Below are positions 1-8,028 of a stretch of DNA of 23,405 bases, in pieces. The notes below the pieces were generated by a model. That model searched no databases, had not been told where the DNA came from, and saw only the letters and a list, made by a program, of their open reading frames with translations. Source of the stretch: Pseudomonadota bacterium (lineage in GTDB: Bacteria > Pseudomonadota > Alphaproteobacteria > Sphingomonadales > Sphingomonadaceae); the NCBI GenBank assembly GCA_023387085.1, contig JAEWIL010000258.1, forward strand, positions 1-23,405, in the 5' to 3' direction. Within the stretch, counting starts at the first letter, position 1, and each line of letters starts with the position of its first letter. Made by a program: the position numbers and the translations under genes.

Positions 1-507
1 GCCGACGATGGCCGACACGACCGATATGACGAACAGCCCTGCGAGCCCGCCCAGCAGCGCGGGTCCGATATTGGTTGAAACCCAGTGCCACCATTCGCCG
101 AGCGAAGCCCCCTCGTCATAGAGGATATACAGGTCGGCTACATGGGTGTGCAGCCCGAACAACGTGTTGCCGAGCCATACCGACGCCGCGAGGATCAGCG
201 GCGTCGTCAGCGGATTGGAGAGGAAGGTCATAGCGGCGCCGATCGGGATATTGGCCCGAAAAGGCAGCGCGAGCAGCGCGACGCCCAATATCTGAACGCC
301 GGGGATCAGGAAGAAAATGCCGACGAACAGCCCGAGTGCGGTGCCGCGGCGCACCGACGTGCGCGTGAAGCGCCACAAATGGCTGTGCGCGACGCGGTGC
401 GCGAAGGGTTTGATGAAGCGGCTTTCCAGCAATTCCTCGCGCGTCGGCGAGTTGCGGCGGATCCAATTCATCAGGAACGCCTTGTCGCGTGGCTTGCCGC
501 CGCTCAT
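1..507 (-). CDS. DUF2062 domain membrane protein (C-terminus cut by window edge)
   Basis: Reading the minus strand from an ATG at 507 gives 169 residues with no stop, so the gene runs off the left edge. The protein opens with MSGGKPRDKAFLMNWIRRN, then a basic stretch, then a hydrophobic helix (about residues 56-77, containing GLFVGIFFLIPGVQILG). Next comes SNPLTTPLILAASVWLGN and a further hydrophobic segment near the visible end. This is the pattern of the DUF2062 family, small inner-membrane proteins of unknown function. The start codon overlaps the smpB stop as ATGA (504-507), so translation is probably coupled to smpB in a dapA-smpB-DUF2062 operon. No biochemical role is known to me; the family call is fairly secure, the function is not. 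Confidence 0.85.
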   Translation of the reverse strand, partial: MSGGKPRDKAFLMNWIRRNSPTREELLESRFIKPFAHRVAHSHLWRFTRTSVRRGTALGLFVGIFFLIPGVQILGVALLALPFRANIPIGAAMTFLSNPLTTPLILAASVWLGNTLFGLHTHVADLYILYDEGASLGEWWHWVSTNIGPALLGGLAGLFVISVVSAIVG

Positions 508-989
508 CCGCGGTCCTTCATCAACCGTTCCTTGTCGCGCTTCCAGTCGCGTTCCTTGATAGACTCCCGCTTGTCGTGCGCCTTCTTGCCCTTCGCGAGC
601 GCAAGTTCGACCTTCGCGCGGCCGCGACTGTTGAAATAGACCGACAGAGGCACAAGCGTCATACCCTGACGCATCACGCCCGCGTGCATCTTGTTGATCT
701 CGCGGCCGTTGAGCAGCAGCTTGCGCGGCCTTTTGGGCTCGTGATTGAAGCGGTTTCCGTGGCTGAATTCGGGAATATTGGCGTTGATCAGCCAGACCTC
801 GCCGCCGGTCACCTCGGCATAGCTTTCGGCGATCGTGCCCTCGCCGAAACGCAACGACTTCACCTCGGTGCCCTGCAACGCAATCCCGGCCTCGAACACC
901 TGTTCGATGGCATAGTCGAAGCGCGCGCGCCTGTTCTCGGCGACGCCCTTCTTCTTGTCGAATTCTGCGGCGGACTGCGGACGGGCCAT
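504..989 (-). CDS. smpB: SsrA-binding protein SmpB
   Basis: SmpB binds tmRNA and delivers it to stalled ribosomes for trans-translation. The 161-aa product starts MARPQSAAEFDKKKGVAENR and has the family's core: YAIEQVFEAGIALQGTEVKS, then GEVWLINANIPEFSHGNRFN, then KRPRKLLLNGREINK. It ends in a Lys/Arg-rich tail (about residues 133-161), which in SmpB orders on the ribosomal mRNA path. Length is typical. I chose the ATG at 989 because the conserved N-terminus begins there; upstream in-frame sequence overlaps dapA and does not resemble the family. The gene starts 4 nt after the dapA stop, and its stop overlaps the DUF2062 start. The tmRNA gene itself is not in this window. Confidence 0.97.
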   Translation of the reverse strand: MARPQSAAEFDKKKGVAENRRARFDYAIEQVFEAGIALQGTEVKSLRFGEGTIAESYAEVTGGEVWLINANIPEFSHGNRFNHEPKRPRKLLLNGREINKMHAGVMRQGMTLVPLSVYFNSRGRAKVELALAKGKKAHDKRESIKERDWKRDKERLMKDRG

Positions 990-993
990 GCGA

Positions 994-1875
994 TTAAACC
1001 TGGAGAACTCCTGCCGCGACCAGTGCGGCGTCGACGGCCCTGCACGATGCGTCGGACGCCGCAATGATAGGTAGGCGCACTTCGGGGGAAAACCAGTCGT
1101 GGATGCGTGACAGCGCATATTTCACCGGCCCGGGCGAAGCGTCCGAGAACATCGCCTTGTGCAGGTCGAACAGCCGGTCGTGGAGCACGAGCGCGCCCGA
1201 CCAATCGCCCGACGCGCAGGCCTTGGCGAAATCGGCGCAGAGCCGCGGCGCGACATTGGCGGTGACCGAAATGCAGCCGAAGCCACCTAGAACGGCGTGC
1301 GGCAGCCAGAGATCGTCGTTACCGCTCAACTGGCAGAAATCCGCACCTGCTCCCGAGCGGTGGATCGTAACCCGCGCCAGATCGCCGCTCGCATCCTTGA
1401 TCGCAACGACCGACGGGATTTCGGCAAGCTTGCACATCGTCTCGGCGCCGATGTCGGTGACGGTGCGTCCGGGCACATTATAAACGACGATCGGTAGATC
1501 GCTCGCATCGGCCAGCGCCTCGAAATGCGCGATCAGCCCCTCCTGCGTCGGGCGGTTGTAATAGGGCGCAACGACGAGCGCTGCGGTCGCGCCTGCCCGC
1601 TCGGCATAGCGCATGTGCCGGATCGCGGTCGCGGTGTCGTTCGATCCGCAGCCGGCGATCACCGGCACGCGGCCTGCCGCCGCGTCGATGCAGGCGTCGA
1701 TCACCTGATAATGTTCGTCAAAGCTCAGCGTCGGGCTTTCGCCCGTGGTGCCGCACGGCACGAGCGCGCTCGTTCCCTCGTCGATCTGCCATTCGACCAG
1801 CCGTTTGAACGCCGGCGCATCGAACGCACCGTCGCGAAATGGCGTCACCAAGGCGGGAATCGACCCCGAAAACAT
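994..1875 (-). CDS. dapA: 4-hydroxy-tetrahydrodipicolinate synthase
   Basis: DapA condenses pyruvate with aspartate semialdehyde in the first committed step of the diaminopimelate/lysine pathway, which feeds peptidoglycan. The 293-aa product is a full-length TIM barrel. The pyruvate-binding GTTGE motif is at residues 42-46, the catalytic Tyr132 sits in VVYNVPGRT, and the Schiff-base Lys160 in VVAIKDAS. The start MFSGSIPALVTPF is typical and is preceded by a strong AAAGGAGC ribosome binding site (about 1881-1888). It is the first gene of a tight dapA-smpB-DUF2062 unit and is divergent from the lytic transglycosylase gene across about 100 nt, so two genes of wall metabolism share this promoter region. 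Confidence 0.96.
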   Translation of the reverse strand: MFSGSIPALVTPFRDGAFDAPAFKRLVEWQIDEGTSALVPCGTTGESPTLSFDEHYQVIDACIDAAAGRVPVIAGCGSNDTATAIRHMRYAERAGATAALVVAPYYNRPTQEGLIAHFEALADASDLPIVVYNVPGRTVTDIGAETMCKLAEIPSVVAIKDASGDLARVTIHRSGAGADFCQLSGNDDLWLPHAVLGGFGCISVTANVAPRLCADFAKACASGDWSGALVLHDRLFDLHKAMFSDASPGPVKYALSRIHDWFSPEVRLPIIAASDASCRAVDAALVAAGVLQV

Positions 1876-1974
1876 GCTCCGCTCCTTTACAAAGACTCCG
1901 CGCCGCCGATAGGATCAGCCGGCGCGCCGCTATTGAACGTCTATTCAGCGCCCCGCAAGGAGTTTGCAACTACC

Positions 1975-4002
1975 ATGGCCGGCATGATTTCGCTGACCCG
2001 TATTTCCCCCTTGGCGCTTGCCGCCGCTCTTGTCTTTCCCACCATCGCCCACGCGGGTGAACTGACTCCCGAACAAATGGCCTGGTATCGTGCCCAGATG
2101 GGACTGGCCGCTTCGTCGGGACCGCCGCCATCAACCAGTTCGGTCGGCGATGCGGTTATGGAATGGCGCCGCCTTACCGCAACCAACACCGCGTCTTTCG
2201 ACCAGCTTTCGCGCTTCCTGATCGCGAATCGCGACTGGCCCGACACCGACAAGCTGCGCGTGCGCGCGGAAAAGGCGATCGCGCTCGACAGCTATGATCC
2301 GCAGCGCACCCTCGTCTTCTTCCAGGCCTATCCGCCGCGCACCCCAAGCGGCGAATTGCGCTACGCGCTCGCGCTCAATGCGACCGGCCGCCGAGAAGAC
2401 GCCAATGCCGCCGCCCGTCGTGCATGGACCGGCGGGATCGTCGACGAGATGGAGGTAAGCCGCGCGCTCAGCTTCTTCCCGGGCGCCTTCACCGCCGCCG
2501 ACCATGATGCGCGGATGGATCGGTTGCTCTGGACCGGATCAACGATCGCGGCGGGCCGCCAGCTCGCCTACGTCTCGCCCGACAAGCGCGCGGTCTTCGC
2601 GGCGCGCCTCGCGATGCGGAGCGGCGCGGTCGATGCCGCATTGCAGGCCTCGGCGGTCGAAAGCCAGAACCCGTCGATCACCCGTACCGACGCGGGCTAT
2701 ATCGCCGACAAGGCAACCTGGCTCCGCAAGGCGGGCCGTGTCGGCGAGGCGCGCTCGCTGCTGGCGGCGCCCCGTTCGCTTGCAAAGGCACCGACCGATA
2801 CCGAGGAATGGATCGAGACGCTGCTCACCAACGCGCGGCAGGCCGATGCCGCGGGCGACAAGCTGACCGCTTATAATATCGCGAAGCAGATCGACGACAG
2901 TTTCGCTCCGGGCGTCGTGATCCGCGAGGCTCCGCTGAGCGTTCGCGATGATTATACGTCGCTCGCCTGGCTCGCCGGCCAGCTCGCCTACAAAAGCCTT
3001 GGCCGCCCAGCCGAAGCGGTGCGCCTCTATGCTGCGTATGGCGAAGCGGCGCGGTCGGCGCAAACGCGCACCAAGGGGTTTTACTGGGCAGGCCGTGCGG
3101 CGCAGGCGGCCGGCGACCGCGAAACGGCAAACCGTTACTTCAACGATGCCGCGCAGCATTACGACCAGTTTTACGGTCAGCTTTCGCTTGAACATCTTGG
3201 TCGTCCGCAGCCCAAGCCGACGCCCAACCCGACGATCCAGGTCGATAGCAGTGAGCGGCGCGCCTTCGAGGATAACAGGCTGGTGCGCGCGGCGCGCGCG
3301 CTGGGCGAGATCGGCGCCTGGCGCGAACAGTCGCAGTTCCTGCGCGCGATTGCACAGCGGGCAAGCACGCCGGCGGACCATGTCCTTGCCGGTCAGCTCG
3401 CCTCGGCGATCGGACGCCCCGACTTGGGCGTGATGATCGGACGCAGCGCGCAGGCGAACAGCCTCGACGCGGTTGAGGTATCGGGATTCCCTACCGTTCG
3501 CGTTCCGTCGGGGCACGAGGGCAACTGGACCTTCATCCATGCGATAACGCGGCAGGAAAGCCAGTTCGACCGGCAGGCGGTCAGCCACGCCGGTGCACGC
3601 GGGATGATGCAGTTGATGCCGGGCACGGCGCGCGAAGTCGCAGGCAAGCTGGGGCTCAGCTATGACGCCGGCTCGCTTACCAGCGACACCAATTACAACA
3701 TGACGCTCGGCTCGACCTATTTCCAGCAGATGCTGAGCTATTTCGGCGGCAGCTACCCCCTCGCGGTCGCGGCCTATAACGCCGGGCCGGGCAACGTGAA
3801 CAAATGGCTGCGCACCAACGGCGATCCGCGCGGCGGCGCAATCGACATGGTCGACTGGATTGAGGCGATCCCGATCTTCGAGACGCGCAACTATGTCCAG
3901 CGCGTGCTTGAAAATGCCGTCGTCTATGACACGCTGCGCGAAGGGCGGACGCTGCCGAAGGCGCCGCTCAGCTTCTACCTCGGCCGCCGCGCTCCGGGAT
4001 AA
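1975..4002 (+). CDS. slt: Soluble lytic murein transglycosylase (Slt family)
   Basis: This predicted periplasmic enzyme cleaves the MurNAc-GlcNAc bond of peptidoglycan with 1,6-anhydro ring formation. The 675-aa precursor has a signal peptide ending near AHA at residue 27. A long alpha-helical superhelix region (about 30-510) follows, then a C-terminal SLT catalytic domain (about 520-660). The domain shows HAITRQESQFD with catalytic Glu528, then GARGMMQLMPGTA, then AVAAYNAGPGNVNKW. I took the ATG at 1975, which follows an AAGGAG at 1957-1962 and yields the signal peptide; an ATG at 1984 would leave the secretion signal intact. Length is close to the Slt70 type. greB follows after 6 nt and is likely co-transcribed. 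Confidence 0.93.
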   Translation: MAGMISLTRISPLALAAALVFPTIAHAGELTPEQMAWYRAQMGLAASSGPPPSTSSVGDAVMEWRRLTATNTASFDQLSRFLIANRDWPDTDKLRVRAEKAIALDSYDPQRTLVFFQAYPPRTPSGELRYALALNATGRREDANAAARRAWTGGIVDEMEVSRALSFFPGAFTAADHDARMDRLLWTGSTIAAGRQLAYVSPDKRAVFAARLAMRSGAVDAALQASAVESQNPSITRTDAGYIADKATWLRKAGRVGEARSLLAAPRSLAKAPTDTEEWIETLLTNARQADAAGDKLTAYNIAKQIDDSFAPGVVIREAPLSVRDDYTSLAWLAGQLAYKSLGRPAEAVRLYAAYGEAARSAQTRTKGFYWAGRAAQAAGDRETANRYFNDAAQHYDQFYGQLSLEHLGRPQPKPTPNPTIQVDSSERRAFEDNRLVRAARALGEIGAWREQSQFLRAIAQRASTPADHVLAGQLASAIGRPDLGVMIGRSAQANSLDAVEVSGFPTVRVPSGHEGNWTFIHAITRQESQFDRQAVSHAGARGMMQLMPGTAREVAGKLGLSYDAGSLTSDTNYNMTLGSTYFQQMLSYFGGSYPLAVAAYNAGPGNVNKWLRTNGDPRGGAIDMVDWIEAIPIFETRNYVQRVLENAVVYDTLREGRTLPKAPLSFYLGRRAPG

Positions 4003-4008
4003 GCCCGG

Positions 4009-4491
4009 ATGGCGGGGGAGAAGAGCAACATCATTTCGCCTGCGGGGTTCGCCGCGTTGCGCGCCGAATATCAGACGCTGCTCGGCGACGAGCGTCCGAA
4101 GCTGGTCGAGGTGATCAGCTGGGCGGCAGGCAATGGCGACCGCAGCGAGAATGGCGACTATATCTATGGCCGCAAGCGCCTCCGCGAGATCGACCGGCGC
4201 CTCGGCTTCCTCGCCCGCCGGATGAAGGCGGCGCGCGTCGTCGATCCCGCGCAGCAACCCGACAAGAGCCGGATATGGTTCGGCGCGACCGTCGAGCTGG
4301 CCGACGAGGACAACGCCCGCCGCATCGTCACTTTGGTCGGCGACGACGAAGCCGACGCGGGCGAAGGCCGAATCGGGTGGAACAGCCCCCTCGCCCGCGC
4401 ACTTCGCGGCGCCACAATCGGCGATCTTCGCACGGTACAGCTTCCGGCCGGTCCCAAGGAATGGGAGGTGATGGCGGTCAGCTATCCCTGA
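4009..4491 (+). CDS. greB: Transcription elongation factor GreB-like
   Basis: Gre factors enter the RNA polymerase secondary channel and stimulate cleavage of backtracked RNA. The 160-aa product has the N-terminal coiled coil (about 1-75) with the tip motif GDRSENGDYIYGRKRLREID, which carries the acidic tip residues. The C-terminal FKBP-like domain (about 80-160) contains GATVELADEDN and GRIGWNSPLARAL. The YIYGRKRLREIDRR segment is characteristic of GreB rather than GreA. It begins 6 nt after the lytic transglycosylase stop with no obvious ribosome binding site beyond GGGAT, so it may depend on read-through translation. It converges on the caspase gene with 3 nt between stops. Confidence 0.93.
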   Translation: MAGEKSNIISPAGFAALRAEYQTLLGDERPKLVEVISWAAGNGDRSENGDYIYGRKRLREIDRRLGFLARRMKAARVVDPAQQPDKSRIWFGATVELADEDNARRIVTLVGDDEADAGEGRIGWNSPLARALRGATIGDLRTVQLPAGPKEWEVMAVSYP

Positions 4492-4494
4492 CGG

Positions 4495-6201
4495 TCATTC
4501 ACCTATCCCGGCGATCAATTCTCTCTGATCCTTGCGCAGTTCAGGCAGATCGCGCGCGAGTTTCGCCCAATAGGCCGCTTCCTTCGGGTCGGCCGTCACC
4601 CCGCTACCCTTTGCATAGGCCCAGGCCAGAATGGCCCGCGAGCCCGCGAAGCCGGCGCGCGCGCCGATGCCGCAATCGTCGATCGCCTGTGCCAGCGTCT
4701 TGTCGGCAAAATGTGCCTCGCAGAGCCAATGATTGCCTTCGGGATTGCCGCCGTCGGCGATGCCCCGCAGGCGAACCATGTTCGCCGCCCTCGTATCTGG
4801 AAAAACCGTAAGCGCGAAGATCGCGGCCGGATGCCCCTTCGCCGCTGCCTCGGCATAGAGCGCCTGCGAGCGAACGAAATCGGGGAGGCCGAAGGTGCCG
4901 ACCGCGAGACGATAGGCGAGATGCGTTTTGGCCTTGGAAAAACCGGCATCGGAGGACGCAACATAGAGATCGTACGCGCGCTTGACATTCGCCGGCGTCG
5001 GATCGGTCTCGAGCAGCAGATAAGCGAGTTCCTGCTGCCCCGCAGGAAAATTCTGCGCCGCCGATCGTTCGAGATAGGCGCGGGCGCGCGGCACATCCTT
5101 TTTGACCCCGACGCCGAGCGAGAACATATAGCCCGCAAGATGCTGCGCCAGCGGATCTCCGCCGTCGGCAAGCCCGATCAGTTCGGCGGCGGGATGGCGC
5201 GACAGGACATCGGCGATCAGTACCGGCTCGTCCTCGATCGCCAGCCGGTCGAGCGAAATGTCGGCGAGCGGCTTTGGCGCCGCGCCGCGCAAAGCGGAGG
5301 GCGCCGCTGGAGCGGGCGGCGGCGCTGACAGCGAGCCAAGCGTTCCGCCCGTCTTTTCGGGCACGGCCGGCGGCGCGACGAGGTAATAATCATCGAACCA
5401 GCTGCCATAATGAAACGGCTGCTGCGGGCCAAGGTCCATACCGAACGTGCGCTTGTAGACGTCGCGCGAAACGATTTTGAAATAGTCGGCGATTTCAAGT
5501 CCCGGGACGCCGAGTTCCTTGACCACCGCAGCGGCAAACGGGCTGACCGGCGATCCGACCGGCGCATAATCGAGCGCCGGGCGGCCTTTGGCGGTCGAAT
5601 AGAAGACCGCGCCCTGCCCGATGTCGAGCAGACCCAGCGGCGCTGATCCGGCCTCGCCCCTCGCGACGTCTGCGTCTTCAACGCGCACGACGGGCTCGGC
5701 GGTGCGACAGGCGTCGACGAACAGCAGGGTGAAGGCGCCCGAAGGCACGACGCGCTTCACCAGCGCCTCGATCGACAGGTAACGTTTTTCGACATCGGCG
5801 CGCCGGGTCGCGGGCGGTGCGTCCATCGGCACCATCCAGTTGCGTCCGCCATATTCGAAGCCGTGCCCGGCATAATAAAGGATCACCGACTTGGCGCCCC
5901 TCGCTTCGTCGGCGAATTTGGCGAGGCCGGCATCGAGCGCCGCTTTGTCGGCGTTGCGGATCACGCGCGGCGCGATCCCGGCCTTGGCGAAGGCATCGCA
6001 GACATAGTCGATATCGTTGACCGCATTCCGGAGCGACGGCCAATCCCAGTCGTTATAGGCGCTGTTGCCGATCAGCAGCGCGACGCGATCGCCCTTGAGC
6101 GGCGCGGCGCCACACGCGTCTCCCTGCGCTGACGCCTGTGACGCGAAGCCCAGTGCAAAAAAAGCCGCGCACAGCGTGGCCAGCCGTTTTCCACCCCTCA
6201 T
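4495..6201 (-). CDS. Secreted caspase-fold (orthocaspase-like) protein with Sel1-like repeats
   Basis: The 568-aa product starts MRGGKRLATLCAAFFALGF, a signal peptide ending near ASA at residue 25, so it is probably periplasmic or secreted. A peptidase C14 (caspase/metacaspase) domain follows (about 37-250). It has ALLIGNSAYND at its start, the catalytic histidine His113 in LYYAGHGFEYGG and the nucleophile Cys165 in LLFVDACRTAEP, so both catalytic residues are present. After a Pro/Ala-rich linker (about 285-310) come three or more Sel1/TPR-like repeats, for example LADGGDPLAQHLAGYMFSLG and AILAWAYAKGSGVTADPKEA. Bacterial caspase-fold proteases usually cut after Arg or Lys; the substrate here is unknown. 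I chose the ATG at 6201 because it opens the signal peptide; upstream in-frame sequence lacks family features. Confidence 0.88.
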   Translation of the reverse strand: MRGGKRLATLCAAFFALGFASQASAQGDACGAAPLKGDRVALLIGNSAYNDWDWPSLRNAVNDIDYVCDAFAKAGIAPRVIRNADKAALDAGLAKFADEARGAKSVILYYAGHGFEYGGRNWMVPMDAPPATRRADVEKRYLSIEALVKRVVPSGAFTLLFVDACRTAEPVVRVEDADVARGEAGSAPLGLLDIGQGAVFYSTAKGRPALDYAPVGSPVSPFAAAVVKELGVPGLEIADYFKIVSRDVYKRTFGMDLGPQQPFHYGSWFDDYYLVAPPAVPEKTGGTLGSLSAPPPAPAAPSALRGAAPKPLADISLDRLAIEDEPVLIADVLSRHPAAELIGLADGGDPLAQHLAGYMFSLGVGVKKDVPRARAYLERSAAQNFPAGQQELAYLLLETDPTPANVKRAYDLYVASSDAGFSKAKTHLAYRLAVGTFGLPDFVRSQALYAEAAAKGHPAAIFALTVFPDTRAANMVRLRGIADGGNPEGNHWLCEAHFADKTLAQAIDDCGIGARAGFAGSRAILAWAYAKGSGVTADPKEAAYWAKLARDLPELRKDQRELIAGIGE

Positions 6202-6439
6202 ATCCGCCCTTCCCCCGCGCAAATCGTCCGGCCAGAGAAGCCCGGAAAACTGCGCAACTTCACTCGCAAATCGCCCTTTCGTGCCCGCGACGCGCCTTTC
6301 ATCGCGTGGCCCCCGGCGACGACGGCAGCCTAAGTCGGAGGACCGATGTAGGAAAGCGCAATTTCGCCTGTGAGTGCGGTCATAAACAATGGCATGAAGG
6401 CGTCCTATTTCACGACATCGACCTATCGCGGAGAGGCGT

Positions 6440-7090
6440 ATGAGGAAATTGGTCTTGGCGGCGTTCCTGTTGGCGCCGGGAACGACGCAGGCGATGCAGG
6501 GGCCCGAGATCCCTCCGATGTCCGATGACGAAATCCGCGCCGACCTGAAGGACGGCGAAGAGATCGAGGCCCGCGTCGATGGTGACATGAACGGCGACGG
6601 TGACATCGACACCGCGTGGATCGTCCGTGGCGAGGACAGGCGCACGCTCCATGTCAGCCTCGCGGTGCGAGGCGAATATGATGCGTACCACGCGCCGGCG
6701 GGCAGTATGGAGCTCGACGCTTACCCGCTCGGGCCCGCCGAAATGACGGTCGCGAAGGGCGTACTGCTGGTGAAAGACCTGACCGGCGGGACGACCGCGA
6801 TATCGGCCGCCTATCGCTTTCGCGGCGAAAAGGCGCAGCCAAAGATGCGCCTGATCGGGCTAGACGCGACACTCTACAGCCGCACCTATGCCCATGACGG
6901 AGCCGAGATGAGCTGGAACCTGCTGACCGGCGACGTAATCGCGACGAAGTTGAAACTCGTCGGCAGCGGCGAAAACGCCACTTACGATAAATCTGCCGTC
7001 AAACGCTTCAAACGGCCGGTTAAAACCTGGTATCTGGAAAGCACGCCAAACGCTGAAGACTCGCTCGATGCGGCGATGCATGGCAAGTGA
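6440..7090 (+). CDS. Secreted hypothetical protein with an EF-hand/dockerin-like calcium loop
   Basis: The 216-aa product begins MRKLVLAAFLLAPGTTQA, a clear signal peptide. The mature part contains VDGDMNGDGDIDTAW (residues 46-60), a DxNxDGxxD loop of the kind that binds Ca2+ in dockerin, EF-hand and FG-GAP proteins. The rest is probably beta-rich, with no further motif I recognise. GGAG at 6430-6433 lies well placed before the ATG. The gene is divergent from the secreted caspase across 238 nt, so the two may share control. It ends 20 nt before the stop of a convergent 51-aa membrane protein. I do not recognise the family beyond the Ca loop. Confidence 0.75.
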   Translation: MRKLVLAAFLLAPGTTQAMQGPEIPPMSDDEIRADLKDGEEIEARVDGDMNGDGDIDTAWIVRGEDRRTLHVSLAVRGEYDAYHAPAGSMELDAYPLGPAEMTVAKGVLLVKDLTGGTTAISAAYRFRGEKAQPKMRLIGLDATLYSRTYAHDGAEMSWNLLTGDVIATKLKLVGSGENATYDKSAVKRFKRPVKTWYLESTPNAEDSLDAAMHGK

Positions 7091-7110
7091 GCCGTGCAGA
7101 AAACGCGCGA

Positions 7111-7266
7111 TCAGCCGCGTAGCAACGCCGGCACGATCCAGATCGCTGACAGCACGATAATCACCGCGGTCAGCGAAATCGCCAGGACATAGCGAACGCC
7201 CTGCCCCTTCACACCGCTGCTGGCTTCGGTCTCGGTCACCTCGACATGGTCATCGACGACTTGCAT
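7111..7266 (-). CDS. Small single-pass membrane protein (51 aa)
   Basis: A minus-strand ATG at 7266 opens 51 codons to a TGA at 7111. The product starts MQVVDDHVEVTETEASSGVK and has an acidic N-terminus of about 20 residues. A hydrophobic helix follows (YVLAISLTAVIIVLSAIW, about residues 27-44), with a short tail PALLRG. The codons use G/C at third positions like the neighbouring genes. AGGGAGACGG directly upstream supplies a ribosome binding site. The acidic head plus one helix resembles small accessory subunits of membrane complexes, but I cannot name it. It lies just downstream of rnpB on the same strand. Confidence 0.65.
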   Translation of the reverse strand: MQVVDDHVEVTETEASSGVKGQGVRYVLAISLTAVIIVLSAIWIVPALLRG

Positions 7267-7310
7267 GGTCCGTCTCCCTTTCTGGTCCGGATAATACGCG
7301 GGCCTTCACC

Positions 7311-7325
7311 GCGCGGTTCCCGCGC
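7311..7325 (-). terminator. Short GC hairpin downstream of rnpB (possible 3' processing or termination signal)
   Basis: On the minus strand, about 17 nt beyond the 3' end of the RNase P RNA, GCGCGG and CCGCGC form a 6-bp stem around a GAA loop. No U-tract follows, so it is a weak candidate for intrinsic termination. Confidence 0.25.
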
Positions 7326-7341
7326 TGTCGAACGAGAAGAG

Positions 7342-7730
7342 TAAGCCAGAGGGTCTGTAAGCCGGGTTCTGTCCACCCCTTTTGACGGGGGATGGGCGAT
7401 CATTCCTCTAGGCGACCGGTTGCCCGGACGCTCAAGCAGTCAACCCGGACGGCGGGGCCGGAACCAGCCCTGAGTGACCTCGTGCCATCCCTATTCGACC
7501 TTGCTCCCGGTGGGGTTTGCCGTGCCGCGTCCGTTGCCGTCCGCGCGGTGCGCTCTTACCGCACCCTTTCACCTTTCGCCGGGCCGAAGCCTTTGGCGTT
7601 CTGCTCTCTGTGGCACTTTCCCTGACTCCCTCGCGGGAGCCGCCGGACGTTATCCGGCACCGTGGTTTCCGTGGAGCCCGGACTTTCCTCCCCCGCTTGC
7701 GCGGCGGCGATCGCCCGACCCTCTGGCTGG
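7342..7730 (-). ncRNA. rnpB: RNase P RNA (bacterial type A)
   Basis: This is the catalytic RNA that trims tRNA 5' leaders. On the minus strand the 5' end carries AGCCAGAGGGTC (7728-7717), which pairs exactly with GACCCTCTGGCT at the 3' end (7355-7344) to form helix P1. The universally conserved GAGGAAAGTCCGGGCTCC (7690-7673) and ACAGAACCCGGCTTACAG (7372-7355) are both present. So is the CCACAGAGAGCAGA core (about 7617-7602). Length is about 389 nt, in the normal range. A TATAGT -10 box sits just upstream. Exact ends are set by P1 pairing and could shift by a few bases. Confidence 0.97.
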
Positions 7731-7734
7731 AGCC

Positions 7735-7740
7735 ACTATA
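7735..7740 (-). promoter_or_regulatory. -10 box of rnpB
   Basis: TATAGT on the minus strand ends 7 nt before the inferred 5' end of the RNase P RNA (7728), the right distance for sigma-70-type initiation. No good -35 hexamer is seen 17 nt upstream. The box overlaps the TAG stop of a possible small ORF (7736-7843). Confidence 0.55.
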
Positions 7741-7843
7741 GCGCGAATGGCCCGACATTGCGAGAGTTATGCGGAGCATCGGCATCGAGGTCGAGCGCGG
7801 TCGTTTGCCGGAGCAAATCAGCGATTATTCCGTTTGCATCCAT
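7736..7843 (-). CDS. Possible 35-aa small ORF upstream of rnpB
   Basis: A minus-strand ATG at 7843 preceded by AAAGGAAGCT opens 35 codons, starting MDANGIIADLLRQTTALDLD and ending NVGPFAL. The TAG stop is part of the TATAGT -10 box of rnpB. The frame is acidic and not low-complexity, and its start lies just downstream of a palindromic repeat (7855-7947). It could be a real small gene, the remnant of a longer gene broken by the repeat, or chance. No family is recognised. Confidence 0.25.
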   Translation of the reverse strand: MDANGIIADLLRQTTALDLDADAPHNSRNVGPFAL

Positions 7844-7854
7844 AGCTTCCTTTT

Positions 7855-7947
7855 CGTCATTGCGGGGAGGGGAGCGACGAAGCAATCGCCAGCGATCGAC
7901 AAGGCAGGGCGATGGCGGGAGATTGCTTCGCTCCGCTCGCAATGACG
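7855..7947. repeat. CGTCATTGCGAG-type palindromic intergenic repeat, copy 1
   Basis: A 93-nt imperfect inverted repeat begins CGTCATTGCGGGGAGG and ends CCGCTCGCAATGACG, with a loop around CGACAAGGCAGG. It sits between rnpB and pirin. It is almost the same as copy 2 at 14443-14535, including the loop and length. Similarity continues about 23 nt past the right arm to a shared GGATAATC (ending at 7970). Confidence 0.9.
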
Positions 7948-8028
7948 AAACGGTTGCGAGGAGGATAATCAACGATCAAGTACCGGTGACGATGAAAGAC
8001 AGCGCCGCAACCGGCCGCTAACGGACCA

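Noticed and set aside
2539..4257. A 572-codon open frame on the minus strand opposite the lytic transglycosylase and greB
   Set aside because: It mirrors two clear genes, is Arg/Ala/His-rich without motifs, and arises from GC-rich third positions of the true genes.
7855..7947. Repeat copy 1 as a CRISPR unit or an IS end
   Set aside because: It is a single palindrome without spacers, without an adjacent transposase gene and without an evident target duplication.
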